From: Cristatella mucedo
Lineage: Eukaryota > Bryozoa > Phylactolaemata > Cristatellidae
Assembly: GCA_009760855.2 (NCBI GenBank)
Contig: WPIO01000168.1
Coordinates: 517,001-581,000, forward strand
Reading direction: 5' to 3'
Length of the DNA stretch: 64,000 nt
In this document: in pieces, positions 20,479 through 29,411 of the stretch
How the letters are laid out: each line of letters begins with the position of its first letter
Numbering within the stretch: position 1 is the stretch's first letter
Position numbers and translations under genes: made by a program
Notes under the pieces: model-generated
What the model saw: only the letters and a program-made list of their open reading frames with translations
The model's database searches: none
What the model was told of the DNA's origin: nothing

Positions 20479-21979
20479 ATGCAGGCAACTTCTGATATTA
20501 CTGATCCAAACCTTGCCACTATTGCAAATTTTCTGAAATCTTACCTTGATTATCTTGTTAATAATAATAACAATAATAATTCACTTGATAAAGCGCCCTC
20601 AGAGAACTTAATCTCTCTCTAGGTGCTTTACATTTGCTGTAAAGTGAAATGCAACTGAATGGTAAGTAAAATCATGCTTGAAAAAACAAAAGAAATGAAT
20701 AATATGGTTAGGGGTGGCATGCACAGGGTCAGCATGCAAATGTGGTTAGTGGCAGCATGCACAGTGTCAGCACGCATAAGCACATCAAGGATGAATCACA
20801 GGGACCCACTAAATGCTGTCCTAAATAGGTGTGTTTTTAGGTTCCTTTTAAATGTGGTCAGGTCAGGGGATGTTCTGACGCAGGTCGGAAGGGAGTTCCA
20901 GGCTTTGGGAGCATATGAACTAAATGCACGGTCTCCAAAGGATTTAAGGTTTGTATGAGGTATTTCTAGACTGTTGGATTCCGAAAAGTGGGTGGTATGA
21001 TGCTTGGCCTGGTGGGTGGGTACATCTGAGAGATAAGCTGGAGCCATAGAATGAAGTGACCTAAAAGTGAGCGACAAAACCTTGAAGTCAATCCGTTGCT
21101 TGACTGGTAGCCAGTGCAGGTCGGCGAGAAGTGGAGTAATGTGGCAACTGCGACGCTCACGGCAGACAAGTCTAGCTGCCGAGTTTTGCACCAGCTGCAA
21201 TGGCCTGATCGCACATGCTGGTAGGCCAGTAAGCAGTGAGTTGCAGAAGTCGAGACGAGATGTCACGAATGCATGGATCAGCTTGGACGTGGTATCCTTA
21301 TCTAAACAAGCTCTAATTTTAGCAATGTTATGAAGCTGAAAATAGGCAGATTTGACTGTAGAGCTGATATGGTTGTCTAACGAGAGGTCGCTTTGGAATA
21401 TGACACCTTGATTTCGAGCTTATTCAACTGGAGATATGCTGGCAGAGCCAATTTTGAGAGTCAGCCTTTCCAATCTCTGGATCACACTGGGTTTGCCCAT
21501 AACTAGTAAGTTAGTTTTATCATCGTTAAGTTTTAGAAAATTTGCTTGTTAAGTAAAAAATGACTGCATACGATCAACAAACGCTTGATTCAGATATTTC
21601 AGTTATGACTGATAATTCAGTTAAGAAATTCTATCTTGATGAATGTGATATCCAAGCTCAAAAAATAATAACTGCTGGATTATCTGAGGTAACAGCTAAT
21701 CTTGAAACAACTGTTAGGTCTAAAGTTGATGCACTTCTTGATGATCCTTCTGAAGCACTTCTTGATGATCCTTCTGAAATCTCCGGGTATACAACATGGA
21801 TTGCGTCACAACTTCCAATGCTCTCAAAAGTTATTTCAGGAGTATCAGGAGTTAAACCAGATGGAATTGTTAAGGATGATTGTTACACATTGTTTCTTTC
21901 TGATCAGATTCTTTCTGATGGTGTTAGTGCAAGACAAAAGGCAACTGCAGCAGCGTTAGAAGCCCAATCGGCTGCATAA
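20479..21979 (+). pseudogene. Helical ORF of element split by LINE-A
   Basis: ATG at 20479, 4 bases after TATATAG, begins MQATSDITDPNLATIANFLK. After 28 codons the LINE-A fragment 20,562-21,544 interrupts it. Beyond the insertion the same frame meets one TAA and then an open stretch with its own ATG (21,560-21,979, 139 codons) rich in Asp, Ser and Ala, including a tandem repeat of ALLDDPSE (21,731-21,778). Two adjacent genes or one. No recognised domain; the carboxyl end (SARQKATAAALEAQSAA) is helical. Confidence 0.5.
20562..21544 (-). mobile_element. LINE-A insertion inside the element
   Basis: 5'-truncated minus-strand LINE-A, about 980 bp, flanked by the direct repeat CTTGTTAA (20,554-20,561 and 21,545-21,552). 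Its RT carboxyl end is still open over 156 codons (20,796-21,266, e.g. SRLDFCNSLLTGLPACAIRP and LLADLHWLPVKQRIDFKVLS), followed by 3' UTR, GCGCC tail and AAT repeats. Better preserved than most LINE-A copies here, so probably recent. Confidence 0.92.
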
Positions 21980-22016
21980 TTAATTTATTTAAAACAGACT
22001 AAACAATATTATAGAA

Positions 22017-22927
22017 ATGGTTTGAAACCAGAAGTAAGGATTGCCTCAATGAAGTTAAAGGACAGAAGCATTCAAACTTTACGATTTGTTCTTATCCAAT
22101 GGGTAGAATTGAAGACATTAGATATAGTAATAATAATAATAATATTGCACTTGATAAAGCGCCCTCAGAGAACTTAATCTCTTTCTAGGCGCTTTACATT
22201 TGCTGCAAAGTGATACGCAATAGAATAGTAAGTAAAATCATGCTTGAAAAACAAACAAAATGAATAACATGGTTAGGGGTTACATGCACTGGGTCAGCAT
22301 GCAAATGTGGTTAGTGGCAGCATGAACAGTGTCAGCACGCATAAGCACATCGAGGACGAATCACAAGGACCCACTAAATGCTGTCCTAAATAGGTATGTT
22401 TTTAAGTTTCTTTTAAATGTGGTCAGGTTAGGGGATGTTCTGATGCAGGTCGGGAGGGAGTTCCAGGCTGTGGGAGCATACGAGCTAAATGCATGGTCTC
22501 CAAAGGATTTAAGGTTTGTACGAGGTATTTCTAGACTGTTGGATTCCGAAAAGCGAGTGGTACGATGCTTTGCCTGATGGGGTAGTATATCTGAAAGGTA
22601 GGCTGGAGCCATAGAATGAAGAGACCTAAAAGTGAGCGACAAAACATCAACATTACTAAACGCTGAAAAACTGTTTACTTAATACAAGGCATTAAGAATC
22701 AATCACTCTGAACCAGATATTGCAAACATATTTAGTAAAGTTAGAGGCGGTTCAATTTTCGAAGAGTTTCTCAAAGACTTAAAAGTAGAAAAAATAAATA
22801 GAATTAAGTCAGAAGCTTACTCTAAAAAATAGAACTAACAAAACAAATAAAGAAAGAATTAGAAGAAGGAAAGACATGTGATCTTCCGGAAGAGTTGATT
22901 AAAGAGACTATTTATTGGAAGATTTAA
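22017..22927 (+). pseudogene. ORF of element split by second LINE-A
   Basis: A TATAG at 22,010-22,014 precedes ATG 22017, but the long open frame is one base off (starts WFETRSKDCLNEVKGQKHSN). It is interrupted by the LINE-A piece 22,128-22,645, resumes with ALRINHSEPDIANIFSKVRG, carries a TAA near 22,680 and another shift near 22,830, and ends at 22,925-22,927. About 135 codons without the LINE. Its stop overlaps the stop of the convergent fibre-like gene. Unknown function. Confidence 0.5.
22128..22645 (-). mobile_element. Second LINE-A fragment inside the element
   Basis: Minus-strand, 5'-truncated LINE-A (about 520 bp) with the AAT tail at its left and an open RT carboxyl end (22,361-22,642, 93 codons). 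It ends abruptly at GAGCGACAAAAC. I see no convincing target duplication. Confidence 0.88.
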
Positions 22928-25667
22928 ATATTTACTAATCTGGCTTGCTTAACTAAACCAATCTCAATAATATCTAAAGCCCTTGGTGTTCTATATCCTC
23001 CATAATTTAGAACAGGATAACGAACATCAAATGATATTATTTTTTTATCACTTTCTTCAAAGATAGCAAAGTTTGTTAAAGAATTACTTAACGATAGCAT
23101 GTAATCACCTTCCACACCATAATAAGGTATATTAAGTAAATTAGAATGAAGAAAGTTAGGTGAGTAGAATTAAATGGAACAGTTAGTAACTATATTATCA
23201 TATTCTGCAGACAACTTATCTATAGTTACTGACATTGCTGATGTAATAGTTTTATAGCTTATTCTTGTCATATTATCATCCTTTAGTAGAAATGAATTAT
23301 TTTCAGTTGTTCCTCCATAAACTGTATAATAAGTGTCTTCATTAATAACATTACTTTAATCACTATTTATTCTATTAATGTCTCTTATGTTTAATGTTAT
23401 CTTTGAGTAGATTGGTTTTTTAAGGTAATATCAAATAGCTTTGCTAAAGTAATATCAGTTGTTGTTAGATAAATTAGTAGCACTTTTAACACCTATTGCT
23501 CCATCTACTATAAATGACTCATGATTAAAAGATCTATTTTTTCTTAGAAATGTTGAATAAGCTCTTTCTTTTGTGTATGAGCAGTCGGTAGAGTTATTAG
23601 CAATTAATCTATCTACATCTAGAGCTCCATCTATTACTTGTCTTCATTCTGTTCCAACTTTTGTATCAAGATACTGTTTTGTGGATAAATCATTTCCATT
23701 TATTGGGTATGCCATATTTACATATTTTTTTAACCTAGCAGATAAATCTCCTCTTATAATTTCAACAGAGTCTTTTCGAATATAATTATTATCAGCAAAT
23801 GTTTTACTTACAGTTTCTAATTCACTAATAGTAGAACCATTATTTGTTATTCTATTTTTTACCAAGATTTAGAGTTCCATTCATTTCTAATAATCTTCTG
23901 CTAAGCATTTTGTATGTTATCGCTATATAAACAGTAATATTTAATTCTTTATCAAATAAATTTGAACCTGATATAAAAGTTTATGACTGAACAACTTGCT
24001 TATTTGCATCAAGCACATATCCGCCGTATAGTTGATCTTGCAATGGTATTAGTGTTGATGAAAGTGGCATTACTATACCTTTTCTTCCAGGTGTAAATGC
24101 ATACAATGTTGCAGCAACAAACAGCCCTCTTTGAATATTAGTATCAGTTAAAGTAGGAATCCATCTGCCATTAAGTGTTTTTCCATATAATTCTGTAGTT
24201 AAAGACCCATCAACTGTTGCTCTAAAACGTAGTACAGCAATATTTCCATCAGATATTCTATTTAGATAGTTAAAGTTTACACCATCATTAGGGTTAATGG
24301 GGTCGTTTTCTATGAAGATAGAATTACCATTCATGTCTAAATTTTCATTGACAGTTCATCCTGTTATTTTAAGAAAATTAGAGTCCATATATATATATAT
24401 TACTTAGAATATCATTATCAGAAATAGGAGGTCCGCCAACAGTTACATTTCCATTTATAGTCAGTGTTCCATTAATAATTCCACCAGTCTTTGGAAGTTT
24501 ACTGTCTGCATAATCTTTAGTTGCAGCATCACTAGGGTTTACAGGATTTGCTAATTCTATTATCTTATAATTTTTCATATCAATATCTCCATCAGCTGTA
24601 GTTCCTCTTGAAACTTTAGTAACAAAATTGGTATTTATATATACTTTCTATTTACTGCATCTCCACTATCAACAGGATCCAACCTAATATCCTCCTTTAT
24701 TAAATTACCATTCATACTTAAACTACCGGTAAGTATATCCACACTTTTTAATGTAATTAGTTATAACAATTCCTTTTCTTTTAGGTCTAAACATTTTCTA
24801 TACACTAGTAAAAAGAAAATAAATGTAAGTTATTCCACTCGCGACAGTAAACTTATCAATAGCATAAGTACATGTTCCATCAATATTAATTACTAAAACT
24901 AGAGTACCACTAACTCCATAAGTATTATCAGTGGATAACTCTAAATAAGAAATTGTTTGTCAGTTGCATACATAATTCCACTTATCAATCCAAAGTTATG
25001 TAACACTCCTGGAAAGAATGTTTTAAGATTAGTTTCGTATGCAATAACTTTTCCCGTTCATTGTGATATAATCGGCATGTCACCAGGTGTAAGTTGTTGC
25101 GGTTGAAATTTATTTCTTGTACTACCATTAGCGGTAATATTCAAACCTAACATGTTAAGATAAAATACAGTGGGATAAGTACTAGAACTTGCTCCTAAAT
25201 ATCTAAATATTATTTGTTTCGTACTATCTACTTATTATTTTGTTACAACATCAGAGTCTTTTAAGTTAGTAATATTCTTTCCTCCCATATTCATACTTGC
25301 TGTTGCTTTACCTTGGAATACTTGTGTGGATCTCTTTAATAATCCATAGTTTATAACTTTAGAAGGTCTTAAATCGCTGTATACAGTCCCATCAGCAGAA
25401 TTACCTGATATACCAAAAACATTCTTACAATTCAACTGTGATGTCATCTTTGCATCAGTCTTTGAAATAAATCCTGATACATTTTGAAACAGTTACTAAA
25501 TCACCTGTAACATTTGTAGCGGTACTTCCTCCAAAGTTCGAACTAAAACCATAATTCAATCTTATTGCATCACCATCAATAACAGGAAACCCTAAATTAG
25601 TTACTCTATTTCCATTTGCGTTAAGATCACTGTAAATAGATCCATTAATCTTTCTAACTTTTTCCAT
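22924..25667 (-). pseudogene. Large fibre-like repeat protein (broken)
   Basis: About 2.7 kb of minus-strand coding sequence (about 900 codons) with several stops and frameshifts. At least six repeats follow the pattern G-x-hydrophobic-x-M-N-x2-x-I-x-N-L-x2-P-x4-DA-x-K-x-Y-(V/A)-D. Examples are MNMGGKNITNLKDSDVVTK (25,240-25,300), IIELANPVNPSDAATKDYAD (24,500-24,560) and YPINGNDLSTKQYLD (23,655-23,700). This is the repeat style of phage tail-fibre and other trimeric virion fibres. Between repeats lie beta-rich stretches (RFRATVDGSLTTELYGKTLN). The likely role is a surface fibre or adhesin; homology is not shown. The start ATG at 25,667 follows TATAAGTGA on its own strand. Confidence 0.65.
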
Positions 25668-25677
25668 TCACTTATAA

Positions 25678-26508
25678 TCTATAAAGAATAAAAAAGGTAA
25701 AGGAGTTGATAATATAAAAGAAGGTGTTGATACAACTAAAGAAGTAGTGTCTGGTGTTACAACTGCAACGGAAGTGGGTTCGAAAGCGGTTATAAAGTTA
25801 GTACTTAAAGTTGCTATGAAACTGTCTTTACAAGCCTCAAACAACATAGCAAAGATCGTTCCAAAAGTGTTACCATCGTTTAAAGTCATTGGAGCAGCTA
25901 CCAAAGCTCTTGGAGGATTTTTATCAGGAGTAACAGGAATAGTAGATCTTGGTTTGTTTATAAAAGAAATTTTTGATGATGTTGCTTCTGGTAAATACGG
26001 TCAAGTGTTCTGGAAAACAATGGCAGATAAAAAAGAAGGACTATCAAAGATGGTTGCAAGTTTAGAAGTAGGTTTTTACATCAATGAGATACTATTAGAA
26101 GCAGAGAAAGAAAAGAGTGATTGTTATCTTAACCCTAGTAAGTTTTTATCTGATGCGTTTGGAGAAGAAGTTTCTTCGGACGCAACACAACTTGATCCAA
26201 TCGCTTGGAAGAAGAACTTTCTTGAAATGAGAGGAGGTTTTCTACCTGCTATTCCAGCTATCATTGCTAGTATAGCAAGTGTAATTGGAACAGTTGGTTT
26301 AGCAGTTTCTATCACGGTAGCTGTTGCTGCATTGGTAAAAAAGATAGTGGATGAAACAATGTATACTGCTAGAGCACCTAAAATGAATACTCACGAAGAA
26401 AGAATTAGTGCTTTATCACTTCAAAGTGAAAGATTAAATAATGCTATTGTAGACTTGAAAAACATCATAGAACTATTAGATAAGGGTGTTGATATCTATC
26501 TAGGGTGA
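25678..26508 (+). CDS. Hydrophobic-helix protein of element
   Basis: Open for about 276 codons (TAA at 25,675; stop TGA at 26,506-26,508), the longest intact frame in the element. There is no ATG near the beginning; GTG at 25,747 would give 253 residues, so the original start may be lost. Helical throughout, with hydrophobic segments around 25,880-25,970 (GAATKALGGFLSGVTGIVDL) and 26,240-26,330 (PAIPAIIASIASVIGTVGLA then VSITVAVAALV). It ends with an amphipathic helix. A membrane-active or internal virion protein is conceivable. Not recognised. Confidence 0.55.
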   Translation, partial: SIKNKKGKGVDNIKEGVDTTKEVVSGVTTATEVGSKAVIKLVLKVAMKLSLQASNNIAKIVPKVLPSFKVIGAATKALGGFLSGVTGIVDLGLFIKEIFDDVASGKYGQVFWKTMADKKEGLSKMVASLEVGFYINEILLEAEKEKSDCYLNPSKFLSDAFGEEVSSDATQLDPIAWKKNFLEMRGGFLPAIPAIIASIASVIGTVGLAVSITVAVAALVKKIVDETMYTARAPKMNTHEERISALSLQSERLNNAIVDLKNIIELLDKGVDIYLG

Positions 26509-26515
26509 TATATCT

Positions 26516-26794
26516 AAGTGATAAAGTACAGAATTCAGAAGTTAAAAACAGATTGACTTACCTTAATAAAGGAAGAGAACGTGTAGAAAAAGGAGGTGTT
26601 AGCTATAGTGAAGATTTAAAACGAGACATAAAAAAGTAGAAGCTTCAACAGTTGGTGGATCTAAAACATGTGATTGTAAGGCTGAAAGTGCAATGGTTCT
26701 TGCAAATTGATTTGCAAAAGTTAAAAGTCAAGAAGAGATTTATAATGAGATGATTAAATTAAGAGATGAGTTGAAACGAAGATGTAAGAACTAA
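26516..26794 (+). pseudogene. Small charged ORF of element
   Basis: Starts in a different frame just after the preceding stop (VQNSEVKNRLTYLNKGRERV). One frameshift near 26,630 and one TGA near 26,710 precede the end EEIYNEMIKLRDELKRRCKN at 26,794. Helical, highly charged, with a CDC pair in the middle. Could be a carboxyl continuation of the preceding protein or a separate gene. Confidence 0.4.
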
Positions 26795-27050
26795 TAGTCA
26801 GTGCAACGAACAATTTTATTATCTTCTGTTAAACTATATCTTCAAGTGAAGGTATCATCTCTTCAGTAATGTATACCCACATGTTAAAGTAAGGTTTAGA
26901 ATCTTTAGAAACCTTCTCTTCAATGTGAACTCGAGCTGGTTTTCCTTTTGGAATAATAGAAGCATTTTCAAGAACTATGAGTTTCTTATTTTGGATTTCC
27001 CTTTCTATAAATGGTAAATTAATTTTTTAAATTAAATCAATAATTCCATC

Positions 27051-27446
27051 TCATGTTTCAAAATCAGTTAATTCCATTAGTTTTAAGAAGATCAAACACC
27101 TTCTTCCAGAATCTTTTTGATTGAACGTTTGCAGTTGAAACGTTTGAAAAGATGGTATATCACCAAAGTAACTTATTACCTCTGGCATTGGTGGCGCTCT
27201 AAAAGAATCAAAAAAGAGGATAGTAAGTGTTTTCACTTTGATTCTTTTGGAGCACTTAAAAAAGAGGGTAGTAAGTGTTTTCACTTTAAGTGCTACCCAA
27301 TGGTATATTGCAAGATCTGATTCTCCTGTGCTACAAATAAGACATCCATTCTCTAATGGTTTTGTTAGTTCATCTCTTGCAAAGACACCTCTAAAGTTGT
27401 TTATGCCTAATTCTTTTATATAATTATTTATTTCTATATCAGTCAA
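27051..27446 (-). pseudogene. Adenain-like cysteine protease (degenerate)
   Basis: Adenovirus/Polinton maturation-protease type. It starts TDIEINNYIKELGINNFRGV (the usual glycine/phenylalanine-rich opening), has an HWVAL motif containing the catalytic His, and a DSF motif with the acidic residue. The C-G expected before RRCLIFL reads S-G, so the nucleophile appears lost. An in-frame tandem duplication of about 51 bp (27,215-27,300) repeats the strand between HW and DSF. The start codon is TTG in this copy, overlapping the end of the zinc-ribbon gene upstream. After TGA at 27,051 the frame continues with one more stop to 26,829 as a charged extension (IPKGKPARVHIEEKVSKDSK). Confidence 0.75.
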
Positions 27447-27729
27447 AGCTGATGATTTTAAATTTTTTTAGTTTGTCTATCGTGCTCCTAATCTCTTTAA
27501 TTATTTGTTGTTCACTTGCTCCTCTTTCAATCCTTCTTCCTTGAGATAAAGATCCTTCACCAACAGCTACTGGAGTACTTCTTAGTCTAACAAATTTTGA
27601 TTTCTTTTTAATACAGATTGTACAAATTCCTTTTACCATTCCTCTTAATCCTTTTGTACTATCAACTTCAACATACTCTTCATGGAATGTATCAGTTGGT
27701 CTCTTACACTTCATGCAATAAATCTCCAT
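27439..27729 (-). CDS. Zinc-ribbon protein 1 of element
   Basis: Intact 96-codon frame starting MEIYCMKCKRPTDTFHEEYV. Two Cys pairs (C-x2-C at residues 5-8, C-x2-C at about 36-39) frame a short beta segment ending in GMVKGICTICIKKKSKFVRL. This is the layout of the short viral zinc ribbon catalogued as DUF5679 (by recall). A basic and helical carboxyl half follows. It is divergently paired with the ATPase gene (26-bp gap) and overlaps the protease start by 8 bases, suggesting co-expression. Confidence 0.7.
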   Translation of the reverse strand: MEIYCMKCKRPTDTFHEEYVEVDSTKGLRGMVKGICTICIKKKSKFVRLRSTPVAVGEGSLSQGRRIERGASEQQIIKEIRSTIDKLKKFKIISFD

Positions 27730-27755
27730 ATACAAATATAAAAAACTAATATAGA

Positions 27756-28371
27756 ATGTCTTTAAAAGTTAAACCTTTTGATTTCGGATAGGATATTGTT
27801 AGTGGGCACCAAGATCCATTACCTAAAGTGCCTATTAGAGCATTAGTTTTAGGACCAAGTGGAAATGGTAAATCTCAGTTAACATTGAATTGGATATTTT
27901 TAGGAAGGTTAAAGTATGGTGCTTGTACTATTATTGCAACAAGTTTAGATTAACCACTATATCGTGGATTTATAAAGACGACACAAGATAATAATTCTTA
28001 CGTTTGGATTAATGGAATAGATGAAATGCCGGATGTTGACTCATTCAAGAATTGTAGAAATGTTATTGTATTAGACGATCTTATGTCTGGAGATTAAACA
28101 AAGATATTTGGTTATTTTAGGACGACATAAAAGAATGAATGTATTCTATCTTGCTCAAGGATTTACAAGAATACCTAAAAAAGAGATTAGGAATAATATA
28201 AATTTGATTATAATATTCAAACAAAACAATAATGATATTAAATATATTCGTGAGTCATATGTCGGTGATATAGATACAAAATTCAAAGATTGGGTTGATT
28301 CTAGTACTAGGAAAAGATTTGGATATTGTGTTATAGACTTAACTAAAACTGAAGATAAGGGAAGGTTTTAG
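27756..28371 (+). pseudogene. Packaging-type ATPase (broken)
   Basis: FtsK/HerA-class (A32-like) NTPase expected to pump DNA into virions. ATG at 27756, 1 base after TATAG. Walker A GPSGNGKS at 27,852-27,875, Walker B VIVLDDLM at about 28,064-28,087, then a sensor-like region FYLAQGFTRIPKKEIRNNIN and IFKQNNNDIKYIRESYVGDI. Stops at about 27,789 (TAG), 27,951 (TAA) and 28,095 (TAA), and a frameshift near 28,110-28,120. Open in one frame from 28,108 to 28,371. Confidence 0.85.
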
Positions 28372-28430
28372 TCCGTTGATGAAGAAGGAAAGCAACTAAT
28401 AACTATTTTTAATACTTAATAGGGAAAGGA

Positions 28431-28809
28431 ATGATAAACGGAAAGTTATATCAAAGAAAAAACAGACCGTACGAAGGAAGCGTTCAAGAAGCACTTGATT
28501 TAGAAAACTTACTTGATAATTTAGAAAAATTACGTAAGGCAAGTATACTTGACAATAATGAAGAGATGGCAATAATTGAAGCTGAAATGGCTGAAAGAGA
28601 TCAAGTAGAACATAAACTAAATTGTTCCAGTGTTTGTTAAGAGTGATAAAGAAGTATTTAATAAGATTGATTTATGGTTGAAAGAGCTTGCTCCTGGAAA
28701 TAAAGGAGCGGTGAATTCAATCAGTGCTGCTGTAGATTATTTAGCTAAATCTAGAAAAGCACCAAAATCTCATGTTGCAAAAATAAATAAACTTTTATTT
28801 AATATATAG
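28431..28809 (+). pseudogene. Small helical ORF of element with frameshift
   Basis: ATG at 28431. The first frame gives 64 good codons (MINGKLYQRKNRPYEGSVQE then a Glu/Leu-rich helix), a one-base shift near 28,625, then FNKIDLWLKELAPGNKGAVN and a basic end to TAG 28,807-28,809. That TAG overlaps the TATAG of the next ORF. Function unknown. Confidence 0.5.
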
Positions 28810-28813
28810 AAGA

Positions 28814-28975
28814 GTGAGTGCTGTATCAGGTGAAATACGTGCAATAAATTCTTCTCCAAGCGGTGTTGATTTAAAATATTATGCTTATTTCAGTAGATTA
28901 CCGACTGAGTATTACTTCGTTGATAACCTTGGGAAATTAAAGGTAAATCTCTTGGTCAGTTATGTACCCTCCTGA
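28814..28975 (+). CDS. Very short ORF of element
   Basis: 54 codons from GTG (4 bases after TATAG at 28,805-28,809) to TGA at 28,973-28,975, beginning SAVSGEIRAINSSPSGVDLK. Start assignment rests on the TATAG motif; an ATG is absent. The end overlaps the convergent zinc-ribbon gene by about 39 bases. Function unknown. Confidence 0.35.
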   Translation: MSAVSGEIRAINSSPSGVDLKYYAYFSRLPTEYYFVDNLGKLKVNLLVSYVPS

Positions 28976-29401
28976 AAAGTTCAAGTGAACTTTTAAAACT
29001 ATTAACTCTTTTAACTTTGTTGCTTTATGCTTACCTTTAACAAATGGGAATAGTTTTGAAATAGCACATATTGATTCATGTTCTAAACATTTATGTGCAC
29101 CTAAAGTTGGATAGCATCCACTTTTAAAATGTTTCTTTATTAAAGAATTTAATTTAGTTGGTTTTTCTTTTTTTTAATGATTAGAATTCATGTTACAGTA
29201 TGAACGAACGATTATTTCACTATTCTGTGAAAGACTAGAATCAAATTCTGTTTTACTCATATCTAAATCACATTTATCACAACGTATTTCATACTTTTGT
29301 TTTGGTCTTTTTCTTTTAGGTGGTTTGCAATAAGAATGTCCTGTTTCAAGGTATTCAATTTCATTAAATGAATATAAGCACGTATCACAAAATATTTCCA
29401 T
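28937..29401 (-). pseudogene. Zinc-ribbon protein 2 of element
   Basis: ATG at 29,401, reading MEIFCDTCLYSFNEIEYLET, with three C-x2-C or C-x-C type pairs over 76 codons to TAA at 29,174. A shift there opens a further 65 codons with more Cys/His (FKSGCYPTLGAHKCLEHESI) to about 28,937. The opening resembles zinc-ribbon protein 1 (both start M-E-I-aromatic-C-x2-C), suggesting a duplicated gene. Shares a 10-bp divergent start region with the integrase. Confidence 0.6.
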
Positions 29402-29403
29402 TC

Positions 29404-29411
29404 TCTATAGA
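29404..29411. promoter_or_regulatory. Palindromic divergent start motif TCTATAGA
   Basis: The gap between the divergent ATGs of zinc-ribbon 2 (29,401) and integrase (29,412) is only 10 bases and consists of TCTCTATAGA. TCTATAGA is its own reverse complement, so each gene has TATAG just upstream. Interpreted as a shared core promoter element. Confidence 0.55.
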
